Assembly: GCF_030730875.1 (NCBI RefSeq)
Contig: NZ_JAVAMA010000017.1
Coordinates: 1 to 54,607 of the forward strand
Length of the DNA: 54,607 nucleotides
Origin: Sphingomonas sp. DG1-23
GTDB taxonomy: Bacteria > Pseudomonadota > Alphaproteobacteria > Sphingomonadales > Sphingomonadaceae
Reading direction: 5' to 3'
Shown here: positions 36,074 to 44,353 of the stretch, piece after piece
Layout of the letters: each line of letters starts with the position of its first letter
Numbering within the stretch: position 1 is the stretch's first letter
Notes under the pieces: generated by a model
The model's input: only the letters and a program-made list of their open reading frames with translations
The model's database searches: none
Told to the model about the DNA's origin: nothing
Made by a program: the position numbers and the translations under genes

Positions 36074-37640
36074 TATGGAAGGAGCCGGCCAGCAGATCGC
36101 TTTTCCCGTTTCCGTACCCATACGAGTCGATCCGGACTCGATCTGGCCGGATCCAGTTGCGCTGCCTTCAACCTTGCTGCCAGTCATGGAGTTCGAAGAA
36201 AGCATGCTACCCACCGGCCTCCGCCGGTGGGTAGCGGACATCGCGGAACGGATGAATTGTCCGATCGATTTCGTTGCCGTTCCCGCGATGATCGCGGCGG
36301 CGTCACTCATAGGGCGACGGATCGGGATCCGGCCGGAAGTTCATACGGAGTGGACGGAGGCCGCCAACTTGTGGGGTGCGATCGTCGGGGTGCCCGGGAG
36401 TCTAAAGTCGCCGGCGGTGCGGGAGGCTTTCACTGCCTTGCGTACCTTCGAGGCGAAAGCGGCTCGCGACTACGAAATCGCCATGGAGGATCTCAAGCCG
36501 CAGCAGAGGCTTCACGAGATCATGGAGCAGGAGGCCAAGCGTGCAGCCAAGGCGAAGCTACGGGACTTCGAAGAGAATCCCGGAGCCAAGCTGGACGCGC
36601 TCGACGTCCTTCGTGAGGTACACGAGCCTACATTGCCGAAGCAAGTCCGCTACATGGTGCAGGACGCAACACCCGAAAAATTGGGGGAGCTTTGCCGGGA
36701 CAACCCGGAGGGCATCCTGCTCTTCCGGGACGAGCTGCTGACGATGTTCGTCGACCTTGACCGGGAAGAGAAGGCGAGCGGCCGGGGCATGATTATGAGT
36801 GGTTGGACTGGCCTTGATGGGGACAGCTGCGACCGGATCGGGCGTGGCACGGTCCGCGCTGATGCGGTCAATCTCTCCCTCTTCGGAACCACCCAGCCCA
36901 ATCGCTTGATCAGGTACATGCGGGACTCACTGCAGCACCGCGACGACGGCCTTATCCAGCGGGTTCAGCTGCTAGTCTGGCCAGACTCCGACCGGCCATG
37001 GGTCAAGACGGATCGAAAGCGAGATGAGCAGGCGCGGCAGGATGCCATGCGTTGTTACGAGCGCCTCAACTGCATCGATCCGGAGACGGTGGATACGTTG
37101 GTTGACGAGTTCGGCGGGCCCGGCAGCATCCCTTATCTCCGGTTTTCGCCCGATGCGCAGGAAGAGTTCGACCGGTGGCGGGCGCGACTGGAAGCAAAGG
37201 TTCGGGAACCCGAACTGTCGTTGCCGCTGAAAGCCCACCTTTCCAAGTACCGTGGGCTGATCCCGCGATTGGCGCTGGTGTGTCATTTGGCGAATGGCGG
37301 CGTAGGGCCTGTCAGTGTCCAGGCGTGGGTGATGGCGGGGTATTGGGCCGATTATCTGGAAAGCCACGCGCGCCGTACATACGCCGCGCTGGAAACTGAC
37401 AATACTGACACTGCTGAACTCATCCTGCGGCGGATCCGAAAGGGGGACTTGCCCACGACCTTCTCCTCCCGCGACGTCTATCGGAATGGCTGGTCCGGGC
37501 TGAAGGATCGAGAGCGAGTGGAACACGCGTTGAAGCTACTCGCCGAGTACGATTGGCTCGATGCTGAACGGGTAGCGACAGGCGGGAAGCCGAAGCTCAG
37601 CTTCACGGTGAACCCAAAAGCGCTGAAAAAGCCGAACTGA
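36060..37640 (+). CDS. DUF3987-family replication protein (putative primase-associated ATPase)
   Basis: About 526 residues. DUF3987 proteins accompany Toprim primases on mobile elements and carry a P-loop; here GVPGSLKSPA (residues 110-119) is the Walker A-like motif. Other family positions are GILLFRDELLTMF, LFGTTQPNRL and the C-terminal helical part. The probable role is helicase/ATPase support for element replication. ATG 36060 was chosen over 36075 because it overlaps the primase end. A 13-bp perfect hairpin lies in the coding region at 36206-36235. The gene ends 6 bp before a strong terminator. Confidence 0.85.
   Translation: MTAFDMEGAGQQIAFPVSVPIRVDPDSIWPDPVALPSTLLPVMEFEESMLPTGLRRWVADIAERMNCPIDFVAVPAMIAAASLIGRRIGIRPEVHTEWTEAANLWGAIVGVPGSLKSPAVREAFTALRTFEAKAARDYEIAMEDLKPQQRLHEIMEQEAKRAAKAKLRDFEENPGAKLDALDVLREVHEPTLPKQVRYMVQDATPEKLGELCRDNPEGILLFRDELLTMFVDLDREEKASGRGMIMSGWTGLDGDSCDRIGRGTVRADAVNLSLFGTTQPNRLIRYMRDSLQHRDDGLIQRVQLLVWPDSDRPWVKTDRKRDEQARQDAMRCYERLNCIDPETVDTLVDEFGGPGSIPYLRFSPDAQEEFDRWRARLEAKVREPELSLPLKAHLSKYRGLIPRLALVCHLANGGVGPVSVQAWVMAGYWADYLESHARRTYAALETDNTDTAELILRRIRKGDLPTTFSSRDVYRNGWSGLKDRERVEHALKLLAEYDWLDAERVATGGKPKLSFTVNPKALKKPN
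36206..36235. repeat. perfect 13-bp inverted repeat inside the DUF3987 gene
   Basis: GCTACCCACCGGC and GCCGGTGGGTAGC are exact reverse complements with a CTCC loop. The hairpin starts about 147 bp into the gene. It is stronger than expected for coding sequence by chance. Confidence 0.85.
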
Positions 37641-37645
37641 TATCT

Positions 37646-37681
37646 GGCAGGGTGGCGGTGGGTCAGCCACCCTGCCTTTTT
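37646..37681 (+). terminator. rho-independent terminator of the replication module
   Basis: An 11-bp perfect stem (GGCAGGGTGGC / GCCACCCTGCC) with a 9-nt loop is followed by TTTTT. It lies 5 bp after the DUF3987 stop. Confidence 0.95.
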
Positions 37682-38002
37682 CTATCCGGAGCGACGCTAC
37701 TGTGTCTCACTGGCATAACCCCCAATAGGGTAGTTCTACCCCATTACCGGATCCCAAATGGAGTGCGCTGCGGAGCATTTCCGCGACATGCCCACGGAAA
37801 TCCGCCAGATTTGTCGCTCCGGTTTAGAAATCCTATTCTCAAACAAGAGAGCGAGAGGATTGGGTTTGATCCGGTAGCGGCAGCGAGCGTCCGGCGTGAA
37901 AAATATTCCGCGGCCAAGCGCTCCCTCACCGTCAGGTGCCATAGTGGACGGGATGATGGGCCATGCTTGCCGCAGCGTTCTCCGAGCGGCAGGATCGGTC
38001 CG
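37682..38002. promoter_or_regulatory. promoter region of the rightward PD-(D/E)XK gene
   Basis: About 320 bp. An open frame continues through it from 37652, but codon use does not look coding and no start site stands out before 38003. The inverted repeat GGGTAG-TT-CTACCC at 37728-37741 sits in an AT-richer patch and could bind a regulator. Confidence 0.4.
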
Positions 38003-39013
38003 ATGGCCAAGGATTTCGACCTACTGACACAGCTTGCGCGGTTCGCCCATGCGAACGACGTCGCCTTGTCCGAGCCGGAACTGATTGAGCGTTTCACCGC
38101 GGATGCCGTTCCTCGCCTCCAAAGCGCGATCAAGGATCGCGATTTGGTCTTTGGCATGCGGACCGAGCGGTTGTTCGAGGCTATGGTTATCAGTCTCGGC
38201 GGATTCCGCATGCTTAAATCAGAGGATACCGGCTCGGTTCATGGGACCGAGAAGCTTCGCACGCCCGATTTCAGGATCGTCCTCGAGAACGGCGAGCAAT
38301 GGCTCGTCGAAGTTAAGAACGTTCACCGCGAAGATCCATCCGATCAGGTCCATAAGATGGGCCCCACCTATCTGCGGTCGCTTCAGCTCTACGCCGACCT
38401 CGTCGGCGCCAAGTTGCTCGTCGCCCATTTCTGGTCGCGATGGGGCCTCTGGACGCTCGTCGAGATTCCTCGCTTCGTGACCCGCGAGGGCGGCCTCAAA
38501 GTCCGAATGATGACGGCCCTGATCTACAATCGCTTGGGCGATATCGGCGACGTTTCCATAAACCTTCCGGGACCGCTCCGCCTGGTCGTCGATATGCGTG
38601 ACGACGAAGGCTTTGGCGTTCAAAGGGCATCCGTCTCCCTCTACCGGCAAAACATTCTGTTGGAGGACGTCCGGGATCGGCAACTCGCCATGATCCTGAT
38701 GCAATATGGGGACTGGCGCCTTGAAGGCCCAATAGAGCGGCGATCGGTCTCGGGAGTGCGTCAGCTCCATTTCATCGCCACGCCCGAAGAGGAATCGGAG
38801 AACGGTTTCGACTCGATGGGGCCGGCAAGCAGGATATTCTCGCGCTATTACCGAGCCGAGACGAGCATCGGTGATCAGGTGACGCAGCTGCACGGCAACG
38901 CACGCCCCGGCTGGTTCCGACCCCTCGCAACCTGGGACTTCGAGACCAGCCGGCTCGGCCTTCGCATCTTTCGCATGCGGCATAAGTCGGGCGACATCGT
39001 CGCCGAACCGTAG
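38003..39013 (+). CDS. PD-(D/E)XK nuclease-like protein, unknown specificity
   Basis: About 336 residues. The N-terminal third carries a restriction-endonuclease-like core: a leading helix with a conserved Glu (RTERLFEAMVISLGG), then D89 in TPDFRIVLENG and E103-V-K105 in WLVEVKNVHRED, with a following helix (YLRSLQLYADLVGAKLLV). This fits a Mg2+-dependent nuclease; specificity is unknown. The C-terminal two thirds match no family I know. The ATG at 38003 was preferred to earlier ones because it places the core normally and AGGATCGG lies upstream. It ends 8 bp from the convergent stop of the HEPN-like gene. Confidence 0.65.
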   Translation: MAKDFDLLTQLARFAHANDVALSEPELIERFTADAVPRLQSAIKDRDLVFGMRTERLFEAMVISLGGFRMLKSEDTGSVHGTEKLRTPDFRIVLENGEQWLVEVKNVHREDPSDQVHKMGPTYLRSLQLYADLVGAKLLVAHFWSRWGLWTLVEIPRFVTREGGLKVRMMTALIYNRLGDIGDVSINLPGPLRLVVDMRDDEGFGVQRASVSLYRQNILLEDVRDRQLAMILMQYGDWRLEGPIERRSVSGVRQLHFIATPEEESENGFDSMGPASRIFSRYYRAETSIGDQVTQLHGNARPGWFRPLATWDFETSRLGLRIFRMRHKSGDIVAEP

Positions 39014-39021
39014 GCGACCCA

Positions 39022-40791
39022 CTATTGAAGTAGGTCGATTTGCAACAGATCGCGGCCATAGCGTTCGATGAAACGCCTAGCGTCGATAAGTCCGCGCATG
39101 AGTTCATTTGCACTGATCTCGTGCGCCCGGTGGATGATATTGTCGCGCCGTCCAATCAGGCTCGAGATCTGGTCGCGGTGCGCGAGGCGCTGGTTATCGC
39201 CAAGCACGCCTTGCCGTCTCAATGCCGCCTGCAACTGGGCCATCGCGTCGCGGGGACCGAGCGTCTCGGCACCATTCTCGCGGAAGGCGGATAATCCCAG
39301 ATCGTCGCGGTTCTCGAAGAGGCCGTAGAGGAACATCTCTACGGCATGGACCGTCGCGATCGCCGCCAATCGACGCGTATTCGCGCCCCCCTCGAGGCTT
39401 AGCTCCTCGGCGCGACGGAAAAAATCGCGGGCCATGAGGAGAAAGCCGTCGACTTGGGCGAGGAGATCGTTCGGACGTACAAGATATCCCAGTATGATCG
39501 CGGTCGTGAAATCGTCCTCGAGCGGGTCGGCGTGCCACTCGCCAAGTTCCAATTGTTTGCCCAGCAGCCATGCATCGGCCTGATCGAGGACGTGACCCAC
39601 ATCATTCGCGATCTGCGATCTGCGAATGACCTCGAGAGTTACGGCGGTGCCGATGAGATCCTCGGCCTCGTCACCGCTGTGGCGAACCCAGAAGCCGGCA
39701 TCCGGTGTCCGCTGAGCAAGAAGCCAGGCAACCGCGCGCGAGATGGCGTCATGATATCGATCGTCACCCAGTCGCTGAAACGCAAGCGTAGCAAGCGCCG
39801 TTGCTCGGACGCCGATCCGCTGCGCGCCATCATCGTCAGTTTCCCAGTAGCCATCTGCGTGCTGGCGGATCGCAAGGCGGTCGAGCTGCATGGCGATGCC
39901 CCGGCGAAGCGTCCCGACGAGGAGCGGGCTGCGAGCGCATCGCCACAAGTGGTAGGCGACGGCTTCGACCGGGGAAGGCTGGTTGCCGTCGGCGGGTCCT
40001 AAACTGACAAGATGGGTTTCACAGTGCCGGACAGCCTCGTCACATCGCGCCGCTTCGGTCGGGCTTCCATAAAGGTCTAGGAACCAGGCCAGCGAATAGT
40101 TCCAATCCTCAGGAAGCTCCGCGCCATTCGCATCGCGCGCTAGGATCGCCTCGAGCGCCCTGCGACCCTCGGCAGACCTTGGCTCGATCTCTAGGATGGG
40201 CATGATCTCTGGCGTGACGATTAGCTCGCGCCGGGCAGACAGGATGAAGCGCGCCTTGTCGATCGTCGGCGGCGTATTTTCCAGTTCCTCGCGGAGCCGT
40301 CTGCGTTGGACCGCGGTGCCGTTGCGCAGAGCTTCGCCGTATTCGTTGGCGATCTGCTGAATGGTTCGATCATGCGGCTCGGGCGTTCCTGTCGCGATGA
40401 AGTTCAGCGGTATGTCGCCGTCCTTGATCGCCCAGTGCGTGCGATGCTGCTCGAACGGCTCGATGCCAAGTTCCTCGGAGCGCGCGAACAGCTCGACTTG
40501 GTCCAGATACGCGTGGTTGGGATCGGGATCGAAATCGAACAGCAGCCTCGTTCCGCGGCGTTGAAGGTTGTGCAGGCGCCCATAGCGCACGGTCCTCGGC
40601 CTAGGCCCCCTCGCACCCACTTCATAGGCAAGCAGCGTCGGGATCTGTTCGAGCAGGGTAAGCGTCTCCGGTCGCGCGATATCGACCGCATCCGCGCCGT
40701 CGTGGCTATATTCCTTGAACCGGTCGACCCCGAAGCTGAGCGGCGCGGCTTCCCAGTGAGACCCAGAGCCGGCCACGATCAGATTGAACAT
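39022..40791 (-). CDS. protein with QW-type alpha/alpha repeats and a HEPN-like C-terminus
   Basis: About 589 residues. The N-terminal third is unrecognised (FDFDPDPNHAYLDQ, THWAIKDGDIPLNF). The middle (about 300-440) shows three repeats like those of the terpenoid-cyclase/prenyltransferase alpha-barrel: QHADGYWETDDDG, QRTPDAGFWVR and KQLELGEWHAD. The C-terminus (about 465-589) is helical with RDNIIH (R549-H554), matching the R-x4-H HEPN nuclease motif. This combination is unusual. The ATG at 40791 (GGGTAGATGTG upstream) was preferred to a GTG at 40806. It is the last leftward gene of the island; 200 bp separate it from the preceding gene. Confidence 0.55.
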   Translation of the reverse strand: MFNLIVAGSGSHWEAAPLSFGVDRFKEYSHDGADAVDIARPETLTLLEQIPTLLAYEVGARGPRPRTVRYGRLHNLQRRGTRLLFDFDPDPNHAYLDQVELFARSEELGIEPFEQHRTHWAIKDGDIPLNFIATGTPEPHDRTIQQIANEYGEALRNGTAVQRRRLREELENTPPTIDKARFILSARRELIVTPEIMPILEIEPRSAEGRRALEAILARDANGAELPEDWNYSLAWFLDLYGSPTEAARCDEAVRHCETHLVSLGPADGNQPSPVEAVAYHLWRCARSPLLVGTLRRGIAMQLDRLAIRQHADGYWETDDDGAQRIGVRATALATLAFQRLGDDRYHDAISRAVAWLLAQRTPDAGFWVRHSGDEAEDLIGTAVTLEVIRRSQIANDVGHVLDQADAWLLGKQLELGEWHADPLEDDFTTAIILGYLVRPNDLLAQVDGFLLMARDFFRRAEELSLEGGANTRRLAAIATVHAVEMFLYGLFENRDDLGLSAFRENGAETLGPRDAMAQLQAALRRQGVLGDNQRLAHRDQISSLIGRRDNIIHRAHEISANELMRGLIDARRFIERYGRDLLQIDLLQ

Positions 40792-41009
40792 CACATCTAC
40801 CCGCACACTAGTTGAGAGGCTGTTTTACGGCTCTAGCATGCCCTTGGTAACCGTCATTCTCTTGAGGGAGACGAGCGTCGCGACAGAATGAAAGCAGGTC
40901 GGTAGCGATTAAGTGAGATGGAGCGATAGCCGTCGTGATGCTACAGGAGCTTGCTGCATCGCCCTGAGACCGCACCTTTCGTTGCCGGCAGTCAAGACGA
41001 GAGGAGCAA

Positions 41010-42125
41010 TCACCGCTCCGCTCCCGCTTCGGTAAGAAGCCGCCGGAGGTAGCCGGTAAGCTCTGATGCGATCAGCGGATCGTTGAGCTTACGAACATCG
41101 AAGCCTGGGAAACCATTCAACGTCTTGGTGCTTAGGGGCCCCACGATGGCGACGAGGTCATCGTAGAGCCGCTGTCGGACAACCTCGTTGGCGAAGGCAG
41201 GACGATAGATAAGATGGCCGAGATATAGCTGAACCGATCCTTTTCGCTCATTGGAAAGCCGGAACGGGTATAGCGTGGCGCCGTGAATATCGAACACCGA
41301 GAGGATAGATCCTTGCGACGAGGTCACTTCCGCGCGCCCTCCGACCTCATCTACCAGCGCGGCGAACACGTTGGCGGCCTCGACTGCGTCGTTTCCACAG
41401 GGTCCAAGCTTGGTTTCGATCCAAGCATCCCGGGTGATCGGCGGAAGCGCTCCTCGCGCCGCCTTCTCCGTCTGAGCGCGTTCGGTCTCGCCAATTATGC
41501 GCGGCGTCAGCGCCGTCACGCCGCCTTCGCTCTCGAACCAAGATAGTTCCACTGCGCGGACGTCCGCCTTCATCTGCTCGTTCAGGAATTCGACGATCCG
41601 TGCCAGTTCGCGCGGGATCGTGTCGGCCACGAAGACCATCTTGATCCGGCCAGCGGCGAAATTTGCATCCACCTGCTCCCAAAACTGCTCCGGATCGGAC
41701 GTGCCTGCGAGGAATACCGCGAGCTCGGCATCCGCGTCGCGGCCAAGCTCGATCATGGTCGCGGCATAGCTCTGGGCGATGCGACCGCCCTGCCAATAGG
41801 CAGTGCCGTTGGCGGCATAGTCGAGCATCTGACCGATTACCTCGCGGCGCAGGCGCGTATCGACCGCACGCTTCAACTCGACCAGGACGGGCACCCCGGT
41901 GCGCGTCACGAAAAGATGGTCGAGTGACCACCGGCCGTTGCCGTCCTCACGATCAGCGATCGGCTGTTCACGACGGATGAGAAGAAGGGCACCGTCCTGG
42001 TCGGCAATGAGTTCGGGATGAGCAGCCACCAACTTCTGCATGAAATCCTCGCTGCGCGGTTCAGAGGGGCGCATCGAAGTCAGCGTCCCCTCGGCATCGA
42101 CGGTGTAGATGATGCTTCGGGTCAA
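41010..42125 (-). CDS. PD-(D/E)XK nuclease-like protein (DUF91/DUF4268-like)
   Basis: 371 residues. The N-terminal half contains a restriction-endonuclease-like core: D69 in WSLDHLFV, E83-L-K85 in VPVLVELKRAVDT, and a helix with Q99 (REVIGQMLDYAA), the classic D...ExK...Q pattern of NucS/DUF91-type nucleases. A central RIKMVFVADTIPRELARIVEFLNEQM also occurs in such proteins. The C-terminus resembles the DUF4268 type. The start is probably TTG 42125 with GAGAGGCCCCA upstream; the next ATG (M18) would remove conserved residues. It lies 33 bp downstream of the UDG-like gene. Confidence 0.7.
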   Translation of the reverse strand: MTRSIIYTVDAEGTLTSMRPSEPRSEDFMQKLVAAHPELIADQDGALLLIRREQPIADREDGNGRWSLDHLFVTRTGVPVLVELKRAVDTRLRREVIGQMLDYAANGTAYWQGGRIAQSYAATMIELGRDADAELAVFLAGTSDPEQFWEQVDANFAAGRIKMVFVADTIPRELARIVEFLNEQMKADVRAVELSWFESEGGVTALTPRIIGETERAQTEKAARGALPPITRDAWIETKLGPCGNDAVEAANVFAALVDEVGGRAEVTSSQGSILSVFDIHGATLYPFRLSNERKGSVQLYLGHLIYRPAFANEVVRQRLYDDLVAIVGPLSTKTLNGFPGFDVRKLNDPLIASELTGYLRRLLTEAGAER

Positions 42126-42158
42126 TGGGGCCTCTCAGGCGTAAGGATTAAGGTTTTC

Positions 42159-42908
42159 TCAGACGGCGCGGTTGAGCATGGCTCGGACTAGCGGAGTCGG
42201 GTCGGCCGCCGGATTGCGCCAATCCGCACGACCGGGATGGGTGACGGTGACGACGGCGCGCCCGTCGGGTGCAATGTGCGCCTCGCTGGTCCAGCGACGC
42301 CCATTGGTTTCCGAGAAGCTGTCCAGAAATTGATTCGCGGCTAAGGCATCGCGGACCCAGCGCCCCGCCGTGCTGCCAAGACACAAGATTGTGCGAACGC
42401 CGAGTTCGCTAATGACCGCTTCATGGACCGGCCAGCACCGAGTTAAGAGGAGCACCTTTTCCGCCAGGGTAGCCTCACCGATAGAGCGCGCGAACACGAC
42501 GTTGCTGGCGGGCACCTCACGAAGATCGAGGTCCAGCCGGTCGAACATATGACGCATGCGCGGTTGCATGCCATGAGTTCCGGGCGGGCGGCCTTGCCAA
42601 GACTCGTCCAGATACGCGGACCATGGCTTCATCAAGGCCTTCCACTCGGCAATATCCCGTCGGAGGGTTTCGTTAGCCTGCTTTGTTGGCGAGCCACCCG
42701 GGTTGAGACCAAGAATGTAGAGCGAACGGGGTCCCGCAAACGCGCTCGGCCCCGAATAGAACAGCGCCCCGGAGCGGCGCATCATCTCTTCTGGAAGTAG
42801 GGTCAAGGCGGCTTCAATCGACAGATCACAACTCCCTTTTGTCTCGTAGACCCCATGCATCGCCGGTGTCGCGTATCGGTGGCGGCTGGACCACGCGACG
42901 CGCAGCAT
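42159..42908 (-). CDS. uracil-DNA-glycosylase-superfamily-like protein
   Basis: Up to 249 residues. Two motifs match the UDG fold: YILGLNPGG (residues 64-72, like the water-activating GxNPGxx loop) and VTHPGRADW (222-230, like the HPS/HPG DNA-binding loop). Between them, TILCLGSTAGRWVR looks like the core Rossmann-like strand. Family 4/5-like UDGs remove uracil from DNA; this one may act on modified bases. ATG 42908 is the first start; ATG 42860 is plausible because the residues before it look non-conserved. It lies 48 bp after the HNH gene in the leftward run. Confidence 0.6.
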   Translation of the reverse strand: MLRVAWSSRHRYATPAMHGVYETKGSCDLSIEAALTLLPEEMMRRSGALFYSGPSAFAGPRSLYILGLNPGGSPTKQANETLRRDIAEWKALMKPWSAYLDESWQGRPPGTHGMQPRMRHMFDRLDLDLREVPASNVVFARSIGEATLAEKVLLLTRCWPVHEAVISELGVRTILCLGSTAGRWVRDALAANQFLDSFSETNGRRWTSEAHIAPDGRAVVTVTHPGRADWRNPAADPTPLVRAMLNRAV

Positions 42909-42956
42909 TGTCGTCGTCGCACCGCTCGCTCTTCTGAAGAGATGTCTACATTCGCG

Positions 42957-43742
42957 CTATGTATTTCTTGTGGAATCGAAGCCGAAGCATGATCGATGCC
43001 AAGCCAGCCGCGTACGATGCTCATCAGTTATTGCCAGCGAAGACGGGCGCCCCAAGGACTGCCGGGCTGCCGCTCCAAGGTGGGGAGAGAATAGCGCAGA
43101 ACCGTCGTCTTCGAAGCTTACCAACCCCGCATCAAATGCAGCGTCCCAGTGAGCTGCTAATAACAGTCCATTATGGACATTCAGCCGTTCCTCGTCGCTC
43201 GCGCACTGCGCCCAAGGCACGATGTGGCTCGCGCGCAACAAGGCCGGCTCTTCGATCCCGGTGAGCGGGCAGCGCCCATTCCAATAGCCCATCAACGCCC
43301 CGCGAAAGTGATCCTGACCGATGCGCACACGTAGGAGGCGTTCCGCTTCGGTATCCCCCAGACCTGCTACCGCAGCCTCAAATTCCAGGAGCGGCAGCGT
43401 GGGCAGCGTGGTGGCGAGCACATAGGCGCGGTGAAGCGCACCGCGCATCGCGCTTTGGTGTACAAAGCCGAACGCCGCCCTTTTACCCTGCGGCACCGGT
43501 GCAGCGGCGGGCGCATCCAGTTCGGCCGCGACCCCAGGGTGCTCCACGGCCAGAAACCAACAGACGCCGTCCGCCGCCACCGCCAGCCCGATCTCGCCCG
43601 GCACGTTGATGTCGGAGGCGAAGTAAAGCCAACCGTCAGCCTCTCCTGTCTCACGCCGATAGCCGTGATTGGACGCGGCTTCCTGCAGCTCCGAGCGGAG
43701 ACCGGCGGGGACGGCGCGGAGGCGGTAGTCGGTGTCGATCAT
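42957..43742 (-). CDS. HNH endonuclease (HNH_2 type)
   Basis: About 261 residues. The C-terminal domain is a clear HNH_2 endonuclease: C158PLTG, the ASHIVPWAQ motif with catalytic H173, N191-G-L, then HWDAAFDAGL. A basic zinc-lacking betabetaalpha fold is expected. The N-terminal part (1-150) is unfamiliar; it may recognise the target or partner. ATG 43742 overlaps the preceding stop (ATGA); the frame extending to 44042 is the antisense shadow of another gene. Tight coupling to the upstream genes suggests it belongs to the same system. Confidence 0.85.
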   Translation of the reverse strand: MIDTDYRLRAVPAGLRSELQEAASNHGYRRETGEADGWLYFASDINVPGEIGLAVAADGVCWFLAVEHPGVAAELDAPAAAPVPQGKRAAFGFVHQSAMRGALHRAYVLATTLPTLPLLEFEAAVAGLGDTEAERLLRVRIGQDHFRGALMGYWNGRCPLTGIEEPALLRASHIVPWAQCASDEERLNVHNGLLLAAHWDAAFDAGLVSFEDDGSALFSPHLGAAARQSLGRPSSLAITDEHRTRLAWHRSCFGFDSTRNT

Positions 43743-44353
43743 CCTTCGAATTCTTTCAGGAATGCGAGGGCCTCCGTCGCGGCAGCTTTGAATGAGGTGA
43801 GGTCCAGGCCATCCGCATAGCCAACACCGGATTTCAGGCGCATCGCGCCATCGGAAAAGCGCCAGCCCGCTCGAGATGCTGGCCATGCCAAGCCCTTTTT
43901 GAGCAGCGAGCGTGCGCCGTGTGTAACATCGAATGCGATTTCGGTTTTGCCCAGCGCGTCCGGTTCCTCCCCCGGCATAACCCAAAGCTTGATGGTCCGC
44001 CCGGATCGCGTGAAGTGTCGCTCGAAATACTCGCCGTCCCATCTCAGCTGAGGGTCAAGCGACAGCTCTTCATCCTTTGGATCTGCCGGGAGCGGCTTCC
44101 AGTCGCGGGGGTAATCGCCCCACACCGCCATCCACAAGCGAAACATGTCCTTCGCCAAATCAACCTGAGTTTGCAAGGCCGACACAACCGCGTCGTAATA
44201 GGTCTCGACTTGGTCCCACTCGTTGCTTTCAGGCGCGAAGACGAGTCCCTGATCCACAATCAGATTGACGGCAGAGCGCACCTTATCGTTCTTGTAGTAA
44301 GCTTCTACGCTAGGGCTGAAGTGGAACAGCGCGCGCTCCCGGCTATTAGGCAT
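43739..44353 (-). CDS. conserved hypothetical protein in the island
   Basis: About 204 residues, not recognised. It starts at ATG 44353, overlapping the preceding stop by 8 bp, and ends in an ATGA overlap with the HNH gene. It is acidic and tryptophan-rich in the middle (FRLWMAVWGDYPRDWKPLP). No catalytic motif is visible. Tight coupling on both sides suggests it is an obligate component, perhaps a structural or specificity subunit. Confidence 0.6.
   Translation of the reverse strand: MPNSRERALFHFSPSVEAYYKNDKVRSAVNLIVDQGLVFAPESNEWDQVETYYDAVVSALQTQVDLAKDMFRLWMAVWGDYPRDWKPLPADPKDEELSLDPQLRWDGEYFERHFTRSGRTIKLWVMPGEEPDALGKTEIAFDVTHGARSLLKKGLAWPASRAGWRFSDGAMRLKSGVGYADGLDLTSFKAAATEALAFLKEFEG

Noticed and set aside
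37652..38002. N-terminal extension of the rightward PD-(D/E)XK protein
   Set aside because: The added 117 codons begin within the terminator of the preceding gene and have no coding character.
43743..44042. 100-codon upstream extension of the HNH gene
   Set aside because: It overlaps the preceding gene completely; the ATGA overlap at 43742 is the natural start.
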